Positions 42,405 to 49,893 of a DNA stretch of 64,000 bases are shown here, piece by piece. The notes beneath the pieces were generated by a model that did no database searches, was not told where the DNA came from, and saw only the letters and a program-made list of their open reading frames with translations. Source of the stretch: Streptomyces angustmyceticus. Its GTDB lineage: Bacteria; Actinomycetota; Actinomycetes; Streptomycetales; Streptomycetaceae. The stretch lies in NCBI RefSeq assembly GCF_019933235.1, contig NZ_CP082945.1:5121501-5185500 (forward strand), read 5' to 3'. The stretch's first letter is position 1, and each line of letters starts with the position of its first letter. The position numbers were made by a program, and so were the translations under genes.

Positions 42405-43347
42405 TCTTCTTGCCCTCCTTGGAGACCGCGAACCACAGGCCCATCTTGCCCTGGCCGTTGATGTCACCGGGCTGCTTGTCGCCGGTGAACCAGTAGACCG
42501 GCCAGCAGTCGACGGCCAGCTGGCGGGTGCCGTCGGGGCGGGTGACGGTGGAGATGAGCTTGGGGGCGATGCCGTTGAGCTTGGAGCGGTCGGCCGGCTT
42601 GGCGGGCTTCCAGGTGTCCAGGCAGGCGTCGTTGCAGCCGAACTTCATCGGCCAGGCGCTGTCCTTGTTGAAGCGGTAGAGCGTGCGGCCCTCGCCGTCG
42701 ACCAGGATCGAGCCGAGCTGCGGGTGGTTGAACACCGAGACGTCGCCGGGCTTTTCGGCGCCGGCCTTCTTGCCGTCGGCGGCCAGCGCGTTCCAGGTGC
42801 CGCCCACGCCCTGGCCCTTGGTGTCGCCGGGCTTGGTGTCCTTGACGTAGCGGTAGGCGGGCCAGCCGCCGATGGTGAGCTGCTTGGTGCCGTCGGCGCG
42901 GGTGACCGAGCCCAGCTTGCTCTTGTCGATGCCGGCCGGGGCGCTGGCGCCGTCGGCGGGGACCACCGGCCAGGTGGTGGCGCAGGAGCCGGAGCAGTTG
43001 GACTTGGACGGGTCCGCGGTGTCCTTGTCGAAGCGGTAAAGGGTCATGCCCTTGGAGTCGGTGACGACCGGGCCGAGTTCGCTGTCCTGGTGCAGGGCCA
43101 GCGTGCCGGCGCTGGGCGCGGCCTGCGGGGCCTTGCCGCCGTTGTCGCCGCCGGCCTGGCCGCCGTAGCCGTCCGTGCCGGAGGCCGACCCGGAGGAGCC
43201 GTAGTCGCTGGTGCCCTGCCCGGCGGGCTGGACGTTGTCGGCGGTGGGGGTGCCGGCGCTCTGGTTGTCGCTGCTGCCGCAGGCGGCGGTCAGGGCCAGG
43301 GTGGCGACCGCCATGGCCGCGAGACCCGCACGACGTCGAGTGCTCAT
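42388..43347 (-). CDS. lipoprotein with two secreted repeats (PF03640-like)
   Basis: The 319-residue product has a lipobox LTAAC at residues about 19-23, then a Ser/Gly/Tyr-rich linker and two about 105-residue repeats. Each repeat has GxTLYRF(D/N)KD, a Cys pair (CSGSC; CNDAC), a TW(P/K) motif, and then GTKQLTIGGWPAYRYVKD or GTRQLAVDCWPVYWFTGD and WNAL/WFAV. The second copy has an extra Cys. These secreted repeats are of unknown function. It lies 183 bases downstream of the NuoF-ferredoxin gene in the same orientation, suggesting a redox role outside the membrane (inference). Confidence 0.82.
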   Translation of the reverse strand: MSTRRRAGLAAMAVATLALTAACGSSDNQSAGTPTADNVQPAGQGTSDYGSSGSASGTDGYGGQAGGDNGGKAPQAAPSAGTLALHQDSELGPVVTDSKGMTLYRFDKDTADPSKSNCSGSCATTWPVVPADGASAPAGIDKSKLGSVTRADGTKQLTIGGWPAYRYVKDTKPGDTKGQGVGGTWNALAADGKKAGAEKPGDVSVFNHPQLGSILVDGEGRTLYRFNKDSAWPMKFGCNDACLDTWKPAKPADRSKLNGIAPKLISTVTRPDGTRQLAVDCWPVYWFTGDKQPGDINGQGKMGLWFAVSKEGKKITTTP

Positions 43348-43530
43348 GTTGTCTCCTTGGTCGGTGTGTTCCGTCGCTTGCTGAGGTGAGGGCCGAAGCG
43401 GTGGCCCGGCCCTGTGGTGGCCCGGAGCCCCCGGCGGGGTGCCGTCGCCGGGGGAATACGCGCTACGGGGGGCCGGGCGTTCAACGCGGCCGGAGAATTT
43501 TCCCCGCGCGCAAAAACCGTGCCCCGTAGG

Positions 43531-45081
43531 TCAGTTGCCGCCCTGCACGCGCAGCGCGAGCGCCGGACAGCGGCGCACCGCCAGCTGCGCGCGGCGCCGC
43601 ATCCGGGCCGGCAGCGGCATGCTCGCCTTCTCCGGGTAGCCGTCCGGGCCGAGCTTGATGATGCCGGGCACCACGTCCGCGCACAGGCCGTGGCCGCGGC
43701 ACAGCGTCCAGTCGACCAGCAGCCGCTCCTGCGGCGGCGCGGCCGGCCGGGAGGGCGCGGGCACCGGCTGCGGCACGGTGGACGGCAGCGGCCGGCTCCC
43801 GGTGACCGGCAGCGCCCCGGTCACCGGGCGGCCGCATCCGAACCCCTGCGCATGCCGCTCGAACTCCTCGGGGAAGGCGGCGAGGGCCGAGGCGACGAAG
43901 CGCGCGGTGCCGTCCGGATGGCTGCAGGCGCCCCGCTTCTCGACCGCCCGCATCCGCGCCTGGACGGCCTCCAGGGCGGCCGAACCGCCGCCCCGTACGG
44001 CGCGGTCGAGCTGCTCGGCGAGCGCGGGCAGGCCCAGCACACAGGGGCCGCACTGGCCGGCCGACTCGGCGCCCATCCACTGCGCGACGCGTACCGTCTC
44101 GCCCGCGGGGCAGGTGTCGTAGGGCAGCGGCAGCACCGCGCCGGCCCCGAGCACCGCGTTGTACTCCGCCAGCGACTCCTTCGAGAGGTTCGCGGTCAGC
44201 GCGTCGGTGGGCGACACGAAGGTGCCGTGGTAGCCGCCGATCAGCACGCCCTGCCCCTGGTCCATGCCGCACAGCGCCAGGACGCGGGCCAGCGAGACGC
44301 CGTAGGGCACCTCCACCACGCGGCTGCCGGCGACCGTCAGCAGCAGCGTGCCGGGCTCCGTGGGCAGGCCCACCGTGCGGTAGCCGAGCGCGCCGAGCCG
44401 GGCGGCCACGGCGAGCTGGGCGTAGGTCTCGGTGTTGGACAGCAGCGTCGGCACACCGTTGAGACCGCGCTCGCTGGAGCGGATCTTGCGGCCCGAGGGG
44501 AGGCCGGGGCCGCCGCCCAGCCCGTTCGTCATCGCGGAGCCCTCGCCGGTGACGAACCGTTCGGTGAGCAGGGTGACCCGTAACGTCGGCCGCACCGGTC
44601 CGCGCTCGTCGATGGCGCTCTGGACGGACCTCAGCACGTCCATGCGGGTCACCCCGAGCGCGACCTCCTGGGCGCCCAGGGCGTCGGCGGCCAGCAGGGC
44701 GCCGTCGAGCACCAGGTGCGGGGCGTGCAGCAGCATCGCGGTGTCCTTGAGGCAACTGGGCTCGCCCTCGCTGCCGTTGACGACCACCGCGCCCTTGCCG
44801 TCGGCCTTGCGCATCCCGTCCATGACGGCGGTGAGCTTGCGGGCGAAGGGGAAGCCCGCACCTCCCCGGCCGCGCAGGTCGATGTCCTCGGCCAGCGCCA
44901 CCAGCTCCGTGGAGGTGAGCTGCGGCAGGCTGCCGTGCCGGGACAGGTGTGCCACCCGGTCCATGCGCGGCAACTCGTCGAGGCCCGCCAGCAGGCGCGG
45001 CGGGCCGAAGGATGCCAGCGTCGGTACGGGCTCCGGGTCGGGGACGGCCGGGAGCGGACGGGTGGGAGCGGGGGCGGTCAT
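43531..45081 (-). CDS. NuoF-like flavoprotein fused to a 3Fe-4S ferredoxin
   Basis: The 516-residue protein has the NADH:quinone oxidoreductase 51-kDa layout: FMN motif GRGGAGFPFARK (residues 71-82), VVVNGSEGEPSCLKD (NADH), an SLBB-like middle and an Fe-S region AGQCGPC (Cys344, Cys347) plus Cys386. NuoF proteins normally have ESCGxCxPC; the first Cys is Ala341 here. After a Pro-rich linker, residues about 452-512 form a single-cluster ferredoxin: WTLCRGHGLC (Cys461, Cys467) and RRCPALAL (Cys505), the 3Fe-4S pattern. It likely passes electrons from NADH to the cytochrome-like protein encoded upstream, with which it overlaps by 4 bases. Confidence 0.85.
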   Translation of the reverse strand: MTAPAPTRPLPAVPDPEPVPTLASFGPPRLLAGLDELPRMDRVAHLSRHGSLPQLTSTELVALAEDIDLRGRGGAGFPFARKLTAVMDGMRKADGKGAVVVNGSEGEPSCLKDTAMLLHAPHLVLDGALLAADALGAQEVALGVTRMDVLRSVQSAIDERGPVRPTLRVTLLTERFVTGEGSAMTNGLGGGPGLPSGRKIRSSERGLNGVPTLLSNTETYAQLAVAARLGALGYRTVGLPTEPGTLLLTVAGSRVVEVPYGVSLARVLALCGMDQGQGVLIGGYHGTFVSPTDALTANLSKESLAEYNAVLGAGAVLPLPYDTCPAGETVRVAQWMGAESAGQCGPCVLGLPALAEQLDRAVRGGGSAALEAVQARMRAVEKRGACSHPDGTARFVASALAAFPEEFERHAQGFGCGRPVTGALPVTGSRPLPSTVPQPVPAPSRPAAPPQERLLVDWTLCRGHGLCADVVPGIIKLGPDGYPEKASMPLPARMRRRAQLAVRRCPALALRVQGGN

Positions 45082-45827
45082 GGGAGTTCTCCTGTGTTCC
45101 TGCGTGAATCGCGCATCCGGAGCGCGAGCCGTACGGCCACCGCGACGAGGCAGATGGCATAGCCGACGAGGGCGTAGCCGGCCGCGGGGCGGCCCGCCCT
45201 GAGGCCGTGCACCAGGGCCAGCCCCCAGGCGGCGTACGCGCTCATGTGCAGGCCCCGCCACCACCGGGAGGCGGTGATGCCGGTGAAGGCGCCGCGCACC
45301 GCGCCGGTCACCGCGACGGCGACGAACACGTAGGCGGCCAGGGTGCCGAGGCCGATGAGGCCGGGACGGGCGCCGTCGGTGAAGGGCACCGCGGCGGCCA
45401 TCGCGTCGGTGTGGCCCTGGACGACCTTGGCCCAGATGTGCAGGCCGAGGAAGCCGAGGCCGGCGACGCCGGTGCCGCGGTGCACGGCCTGGGCGAGCAG
45501 CCGGTGGCCGGACTTCAGCACCATCCGGTCGGTGGCGGCCAGGCCCCACAGCACGGTGACCGACAGGGAGACCAGCGCGAGCACCCCGGCGCCGAAGTCG
45601 AGGAAGCTCAGCAGGGCGTCCATCGCGCCGGAGTGCAGCACGACGGCGAGGAAGAGCAGCAGTGCGGCCGGAAGCGCCGGGCGGAGCATGGCAGTTCCGG
45701 CGAAGCCGCCGGCCGGTCGGCGGGCCGGCGGCCCGGGTTCGTTCGGGGGACGCCGGGGGCGGGGCACGAAGGGCGACGACCGGGCTCGGTGCGTGGCGCG
45801 GCGGCTCTGCATACGCGGTGCGGACAT
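45078..45827 (-). CDS. ferric-reductase-like / cytochrome b-type membrane protein
   Basis: The 249-residue protein has six hydrophobic segments after a basic N-terminus. Histidines lie in helices as in haem-binding cytochromes: HRLLAQAVHRGTGVAGLGFLGLHIW and LHMSAYAAWGLALVHGLRAG. This spacing suits two b haems across the membrane. The ATG at 45827 has GGGAGGT just upstream. Its stop overlaps the NuoF-ferredoxin start (ATGA). Together they look like a trans-membrane electron conduit from NADH; the acceptor may be iron, oxygen or the neighbouring lipoprotein. Confidence 0.75.
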   Translation of the reverse strand: MSAPRMQSRRATHRARSSPFVPRPRRPPNEPGPPARRPAGGFAGTAMLRPALPAALLLFLAVVLHSGAMDALLSFLDFGAGVLALVSLSVTVLWGLAATDRMVLKSGHRLLAQAVHRGTGVAGLGFLGLHIWAKVVQGHTDAMAAAVPFTDGARPGLIGLGTLAAYVFVAVAVTGAVRGAFTGITASRWWRGLHMSAYAAWGLALVHGLRAGRPAAGYALVGYAICLVAVAVRLALRMRDSRRNTGELP

Positions 45828-46065
45828 CGGACCTCCCGGTGTCGGGGCGCGGGTGCGGGATGCGAATTTCGATGAAATCTCCCGGGGGCGTAATTTGCCC
45901 GGGGCTTTTGTTCGGGTGACCCCCGGTAACACTAAACATTCTGTAACCGGTCGGATACGCAGGGCCGTAATCCGGATGTGTAAAAGCATCTCCGAACGCG
46001 TTCAAGCTTTCGTAAGGTTTATCGCGCTGTGACAAATTCCTGCACTGGCATCGCGGTCGCGCGGG

Positions 46066-47205
46066 GTGACTCCGGATGATGCCGACTCAGGCGCCCGGGG
46101 GGCGCCAATCCCCAGTAACAGCCGCATCCCCGCCAGGATCGAGGTAGCGATGTGTGATCTCCTGAACCGCATCTGGTCGCGTCCCCGAGGTGAGTGGAAC
46201 CGGGTAGTCAGAAATGAACTTCCGGATCTCGCCGACAAGTTGGTCGCGGAGTTGCAACGCGGATTTCCCGCATTGTCCGCACTTCTCGGGGATACTCCCG
46301 TAGAAGAGGCACAATGGGCGCTTGAACAGGCCTTGCTGACAGTTCTTGGGTACCAAAAAGAGTCGGAGAGTAAACCTAGGGCGGTACCGTCCGTGGTCAC
46401 TCCGATGCCGGTGGCCCGGGCCCGCCAGGACCTGTTCGACGTGCTCGCCGGGCAGCGGGAGCTGCCGGAGGAGGGACTGAACGAGCTGGCCCGCGCGGCC
46501 GGCTGGCCGGTCCCCGAGACCCTCCAGGCCGTGGTCCTCGCCACCCCCGTCGAGGCCGCCCAGCTCGCCGCCGCGCTCGGCCACGCCCTCATCGGCTCCG
46601 TCGACGGGTACACCTGCCTGTTCGTCCCCGACCCGGCCACCCAGACCCGGGCCCGCCTGGAGGCGGCGCTCAAGGGCCGGCCGGCCGCGGTGGGACACGT
46701 CGTACCGGCCACCGACACCGCCTCCTCGCTGCGTTGGGCCCGGTACCTGCTGACGCTGGCCCCGGGCCGGGTCGGCCCCGAGTCGCGGCCCGCGTTCGTC
46801 GACGACCACCTCTCCGCGCTGCTGCTGCTCCAGGACGAGTCGCTGGCCGACGCGCTGACGTCCCGCTGGCTCGGCCCGCTGGAGGAGCTGACGCCCCGGC
46901 AGAGCGAGCGCCTCGAAGTCACCCTGCTGGCGTGGCTGGAGGGCGGCGGCGCCCCCGAGGCGGCCAAGCTGCTGCATGTGCACCCCCAGACGGTCCGCTA
47001 CCGCCTGCGTCAGATCGAGAAGCTCTTCGGCCCGGTGCTGCGCGACCCGCGGACCCGCTTCGAGCTGGAGATGGCGCTGCGCAGCCGCCGGCTGATGGCG
47101 CACGTCCGCAGCTACCGCGCACGCGCCGGCCGCCGCGCACGGGCCGTCGCCTCGTCCATACGCCCGCTGGGCATGGCCCGCGAGGCCCGCGTCAACGGTC
47201 TTTGA
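46066..47205 (+). CDS. PucR-type transcriptional regulator
   Basis: The 379-residue protein has an N-terminal acidic helical region, a central GGDEF-like domain without catalytic residues (about 150-250) and a C-terminal PucR HTH: LEVTLLAWLEGGGAPEAAKLL, then HVHPQTVRYRLRQIEKLFG. This family regulates purine, amino-acid and redox genes. It is divergent from the cytochrome/NuoF genes over a 238-bp AT-rich intergenic region, so autoregulation and control of that set are plausible. GTG 46066 start. A long hairpin follows at 47296-47340. Confidence 0.85.
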   Translation: MTPDDADSGARGAPIPSNSRIPARIEVAMCDLLNRIWSRPRGEWNRVVRNELPDLADKLVAELQRGFPALSALLGDTPVEEAQWALEQALLTVLGYQKESESKPRAVPSVVTPMPVARARQDLFDVLAGQRELPEEGLNELARAAGWPVPETLQAVVLATPVEAAQLAAALGHALIGSVDGYTCLFVPDPATQTRARLEAALKGRPAAVGHVVPATDTASSLRWARYLLTLAPGRVGPESRPAFVDDHLSALLLLQDESLADALTSRWLGPLEELTPRQSERLEVTLLAWLEGGGAPEAAKLLHVHPQTVRYRLRQIEKLFGPVLRDPRTRFELEMALRSRRLMAHVRSYRARAGRRARAVASSIRPLGMAREARVNGL

Positions 47206-47295
47206 GGACCGACGGTTGACGCACCGCGCCCGTTGAACTGACGGCCCGCCGGTACGGCACGAGCCCTCCGGTACGGCGAGCGAAGACCGGCGCAG

Positions 47296-47340
47296 AGCGG
47301 CGGCCCCGACCCCCGGGAATCCGGGTCGGGGCCGTCGCTC
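47296..47340 (+). terminator. terminator of the PucR-type gene
   Basis: A 12-bp core stem (47301-47312 with 47323-47334) extends outward as AGAGCG with CGCTCT across a mismatch, about 90 bases after the stop. Confidence 0.7.
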
Positions 47341-47364
47341 TGTCACGGCCCGGTGCCCGTGAAG

Positions 47365-47396
47365 GAGCCCCTCGGGGAGATCTCCCCGAGGGGCTC
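47365..47396 (-). terminator. terminator of the DUF1996 gene
   Basis: A perfect 32-bp palindrome: 13-bp stem (47365-47377 with 47384-47396) closed by AGATCT. It ends 10 bases after the DUF1996 stop on the minus strand. Confidence 0.8.
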
Positions 47397-47405
47397 ACGG
47401 TGTCC

Positions 47406-48932
47406 TCAGTCGCACTTGCGGCCGCTGTTGATGCACTCGACGGCCTTGCTCATCAGGTCGTCCTGCATCACGTTGATGAAGTCACCGTGGTCCGTGACGG
47501 GTTTGTGCAGCTGCTCGGGGAAGCTGTCCACCGCGAAGCTGGCGCCCTGCGGGACGTCGTAGGTGACCCGTTCCACGAGCTGCGGCACCGCCTTGAAGCC
47601 GTTGGGGCAGGTCCCGTTCTGGTCCGAGAACGCCATGTGGTCGCGGTGGTTGGCGCTGTCGGTCTGCCGCCCGTCCCAGCAGTTCTGGAAGGCGAAGGTG
47701 CGCACGACCTGGGAGCCGTTCGGGCAGAGCGGGTACTTGTCCTTCAGCTGACGGTCCTCGAATCCGGTGCAGCTCCAGGACGCGTTGGCGTTCTTGGTGC
47801 CGTTGGTGAACGCCTTGGCGTCGCCGGTGATGATGCGCAGGAAGCGGGGCATCGCCTCGACCTGTCCCGCCTGGCTTCCGCGGTAGGTGAGGGTCACCGT
47901 GGCCGGGGTCAGCACCGATCCGACGTTGGCGTCCTGTGCGGCGCCCGGCTTCTGCTCGGCGTTCCCGTCCAGCTTGCGCAGCACCGGCCAGTAATAGGTC
48001 GACTGGTCGCCGTTGGTGCAGGTCGTGTCCGAGGCGGCCAGGGACTGGTCGGTGGAGTTGCCGTCGGTGGTCTTGTTGCCGACGTAGTCGTGGGTGTGGT
48101 GGGCGCCGTTGCTGACGCCCGGGGTGACGATGACGTTGTCGGAGTTGAAGTGGCCCTCCTCGTTGCGGCCGCACTCCGTGGTGAAGGTGCCGGTCGAGGC
48201 GTTGCCGCCCTGGGGGGCGGCGAACGGCGGCTGGTCCGCGTTCGGCTGGACGTTGTTGATGTCGACGAAGTCGTCGGGGGAGGGGCCGCCGGCCTGGCCT
48301 TGCTGGCCGCCGTTCTGGTTCTGGCCCTGGCCGCCCTGCTGGTTCGGGTCCTGGGTCTGCTGGCCCTGCTGGTCCTGGCCCTGCTGCTGCCCCTGCTGGT
48401 CCTGGGTCGGGTTCTGCCCCTGGTACCAGCCGTCCTGCACGGACTTCGTGGAGTCGCTGCCGCCGGCTCCGGCGCCCTCGTTCACGGGCTTCATGGTGCA
48501 GCCGCTCATCTTCAGGAGATAGCCCGGCCGCTTGCTGTGCTTGGCGATCGCGGTGACCATCATCTTGATGGTCCGCTCCCGCTGCGTCTTGAGCGGGGAG
48601 AGGACCGCGCTGCTGCCGCTGCCGCTGCTGCCGCCCATCATCTTGTGGTACGCGTCGTGCACCTGCCGGTCGAGCGTGGACAGCCCCTTGGAGACCGGGA
48701 GCTGGGCGCTGCGCGGGACGGAGCGCAGCCGCTCGCCCACATCGGGGCAGGAGATGGTGAAGGCGGCGGACGCGGTGTGCTGGTGGCCCGTCGTGCCCGG
48801 GGTGTTGTTGCCCGCCAGCGCCGTGGTGGCGTAGGCCGCCAGCCCGCCGCCGCCCAGCAGGAGGGCGGTGGCGCCGATGAGCATTCTGTTCGTCAAACGC
48901 GAGCGTTTATGGGCCTGTTGCCGTTGCCTCAT
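47406..48932 (-). CDS. secreted DUF1996 protein
   Basis: The 508-residue exported protein has an N-terminal anchor/signal (MLIGATALLLGGGGLAAYATT). A helical Ser-rich domain (about 60-170) and a Gln/Gly-rich linker (about 175-215, repeated DQQGQ and QGQ) precede the DUF1996 domain (about 220-490) with HFNSDN, GAHHTHDYVGN, NCWDG, HRDHMAF and CPNGFKAVPQL. DUF1996 is common in secreted fungal and actinobacterial proteins; the conserved His/Asp/Cys suggest a metal or glycan-active domain, but no activity is known to me. The DUF4142 gene lies 102 bases upstream in the same orientation. Confidence 0.85.
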   Translation of the reverse strand: MRQRQQAHKRSRLTNRMLIGATALLLGGGGLAAYATTALAGNNTPGTTGHQHTASAAFTISCPDVGERLRSVPRSAQLPVSKGLSTLDRQVHDAYHKMMGGSSGSGSSAVLSPLKTQRERTIKMMVTAIAKHSKRPGYLLKMSGCTMKPVNEGAGAGGSDSTKSVQDGWYQGQNPTQDQQGQQQGQDQQGQQTQDPNQQGGQGQNQNGGQQGQAGGPSPDDFVDINNVQPNADQPPFAAPQGGNASTGTFTTECGRNEEGHFNSDNVIVTPGVSNGAHHTHDYVGNKTTDGNSTDQSLAASDTTCTNGDQSTYYWPVLRKLDGNAEQKPGAAQDANVGSVLTPATVTLTYRGSQAGQVEAMPRFLRIITGDAKAFTNGTKNANASWSCTGFEDRQLKDKYPLCPNGSQVVRTFAFQNCWDGRQTDSANHRDHMAFSDQNGTCPNGFKAVPQLVERVTYDVPQGASFAVDSFPEQLHKPVTDHGDFINVMQDDLMSKAVECINSGRKCD

Positions 48933-49034
48933 GAGATCACTTCGCTTCGTCCGATGTGAGGGGTGTCGTCCTGGTCGGTTGCACAGGGGTCACAGGGGTG
49001 GTGGGCGGATCCGCGGAACCGGGAGGGCGCGCGG

Positions 49035-49682
49035 TCAGCTGGTGTGCAGGGTGTTGAAGTCGACGTTCCCGGTCTTCTCCAGGACCGTGATGTGGTCCAG
49101 CACGACGCTGTTGGCGCGGTCCGCCAGGGCCCGCACCACCGTGTTCTTGGTCTGATCGCGGACCAGGGCGATCAGCCCGAAGACCTTGCCGTGGGCCCGG
49201 CGCAGCAGCTCGGCCATCGTCGCGTCGAACTCCTTGCCCTGGGCGGCCTTGATCTGCCCGAGCCAGCCCTGCTGGGCGGCGTTGGGCTCGGTGGGCAGGG
49301 CGATGCCCAGCGCCTGGCCGGCCTCGTTCGACCGCCGGTCCAGCTCGGTGTGTCCCGCCACCAGATGGTTGCCGGCCGTGCGGACCGCGGCGGTCGTCCC
49401 GCGCTGCTGGGCCATCCGGCCCGAGGGCAGCTCCCACAGCCCGGCCAGCTTGACCTTGCGCACGAAGTCGCGGTCCATCGCGGTGAGCGGGCCGTAGCGG
49501 GTCTCGACCGTGCCGCCGCCGTCGTCGTCGTACGTGAGCGTGGTGGTGGCCGCGGCCGCGGACTCGCCGAAGAGCTGGACGGGCAGCAGCAGCGCCGCGA
49601 GCGTGGCCACGAGCGCGGCTACCACCAGTCCGGTGGCGATGGTCCGCCCGGATGTTGCGGAATTGCTGAGGATGGACCGCAC
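49035..49682 (-). CDS. secreted DUF4142 protein
   Basis: The 215-residue product has a signal segment (TIATGLVVAALVATLAALLLP) and a DUF4142 four-helix domain: PLTAMDRDFVRKVKLAGLWE, AGNHLVAGHTELDRRSNE, QQGWLGQIKAAQGKEFDAT, and FGLIALVRDQTKNTVVRALAD. The fold is ferritin-like but without a full set of metal ligands that I can identify. GTG 49682 follows GGGAGG. Same strand as the DUF1996 gene; likely one extracytoplasmic operon. Confidence 0.82.
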   Translation of the reverse strand: MRSILSNSATSGRTIATGLVVAALVATLAALLLPVQLFGESAAAATTTLTYDDDGGGTVETRYGPLTAMDRDFVRKVKLAGLWELPSGRMAQQRGTTAAVRTAGNHLVAGHTELDRRSNEAGQALGIALPTEPNAAQQGWLGQIKAAQGKEFDATMAELLRRAHGKVFGLIALVRDQTKNTVVRALADRANSVVLDHITVLEKTGNVDFNTLHTS

Positions 49683-49893
49683 ACGGCCTCCCGGTTCGTC
49701 ACTACTGGAATCCCACCGGACGCTAAGTGCCGTACCGGCCCCGCGGGCCGGGGTCCTCACCCCTGGACAAATAACGGCCGGGCCCGCCGCGGCACTGCTA
49801 CGGTGCCGCGTGCGGGCCCGGCCGGGGGAACGGGTGACGTGCGCCGGCTTTCCGTATGCCCGGCCGGGCCCGTCCAGCCCGTGCGCGCCGCGT

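Noticed and set aside
40458..42467. 669-codon minus-strand frame opposite the symporter
   Set aside because: Its translation is Arg/His/Asp/Gly-rich low complexity, while the plus strand shows a full SSS transporter.
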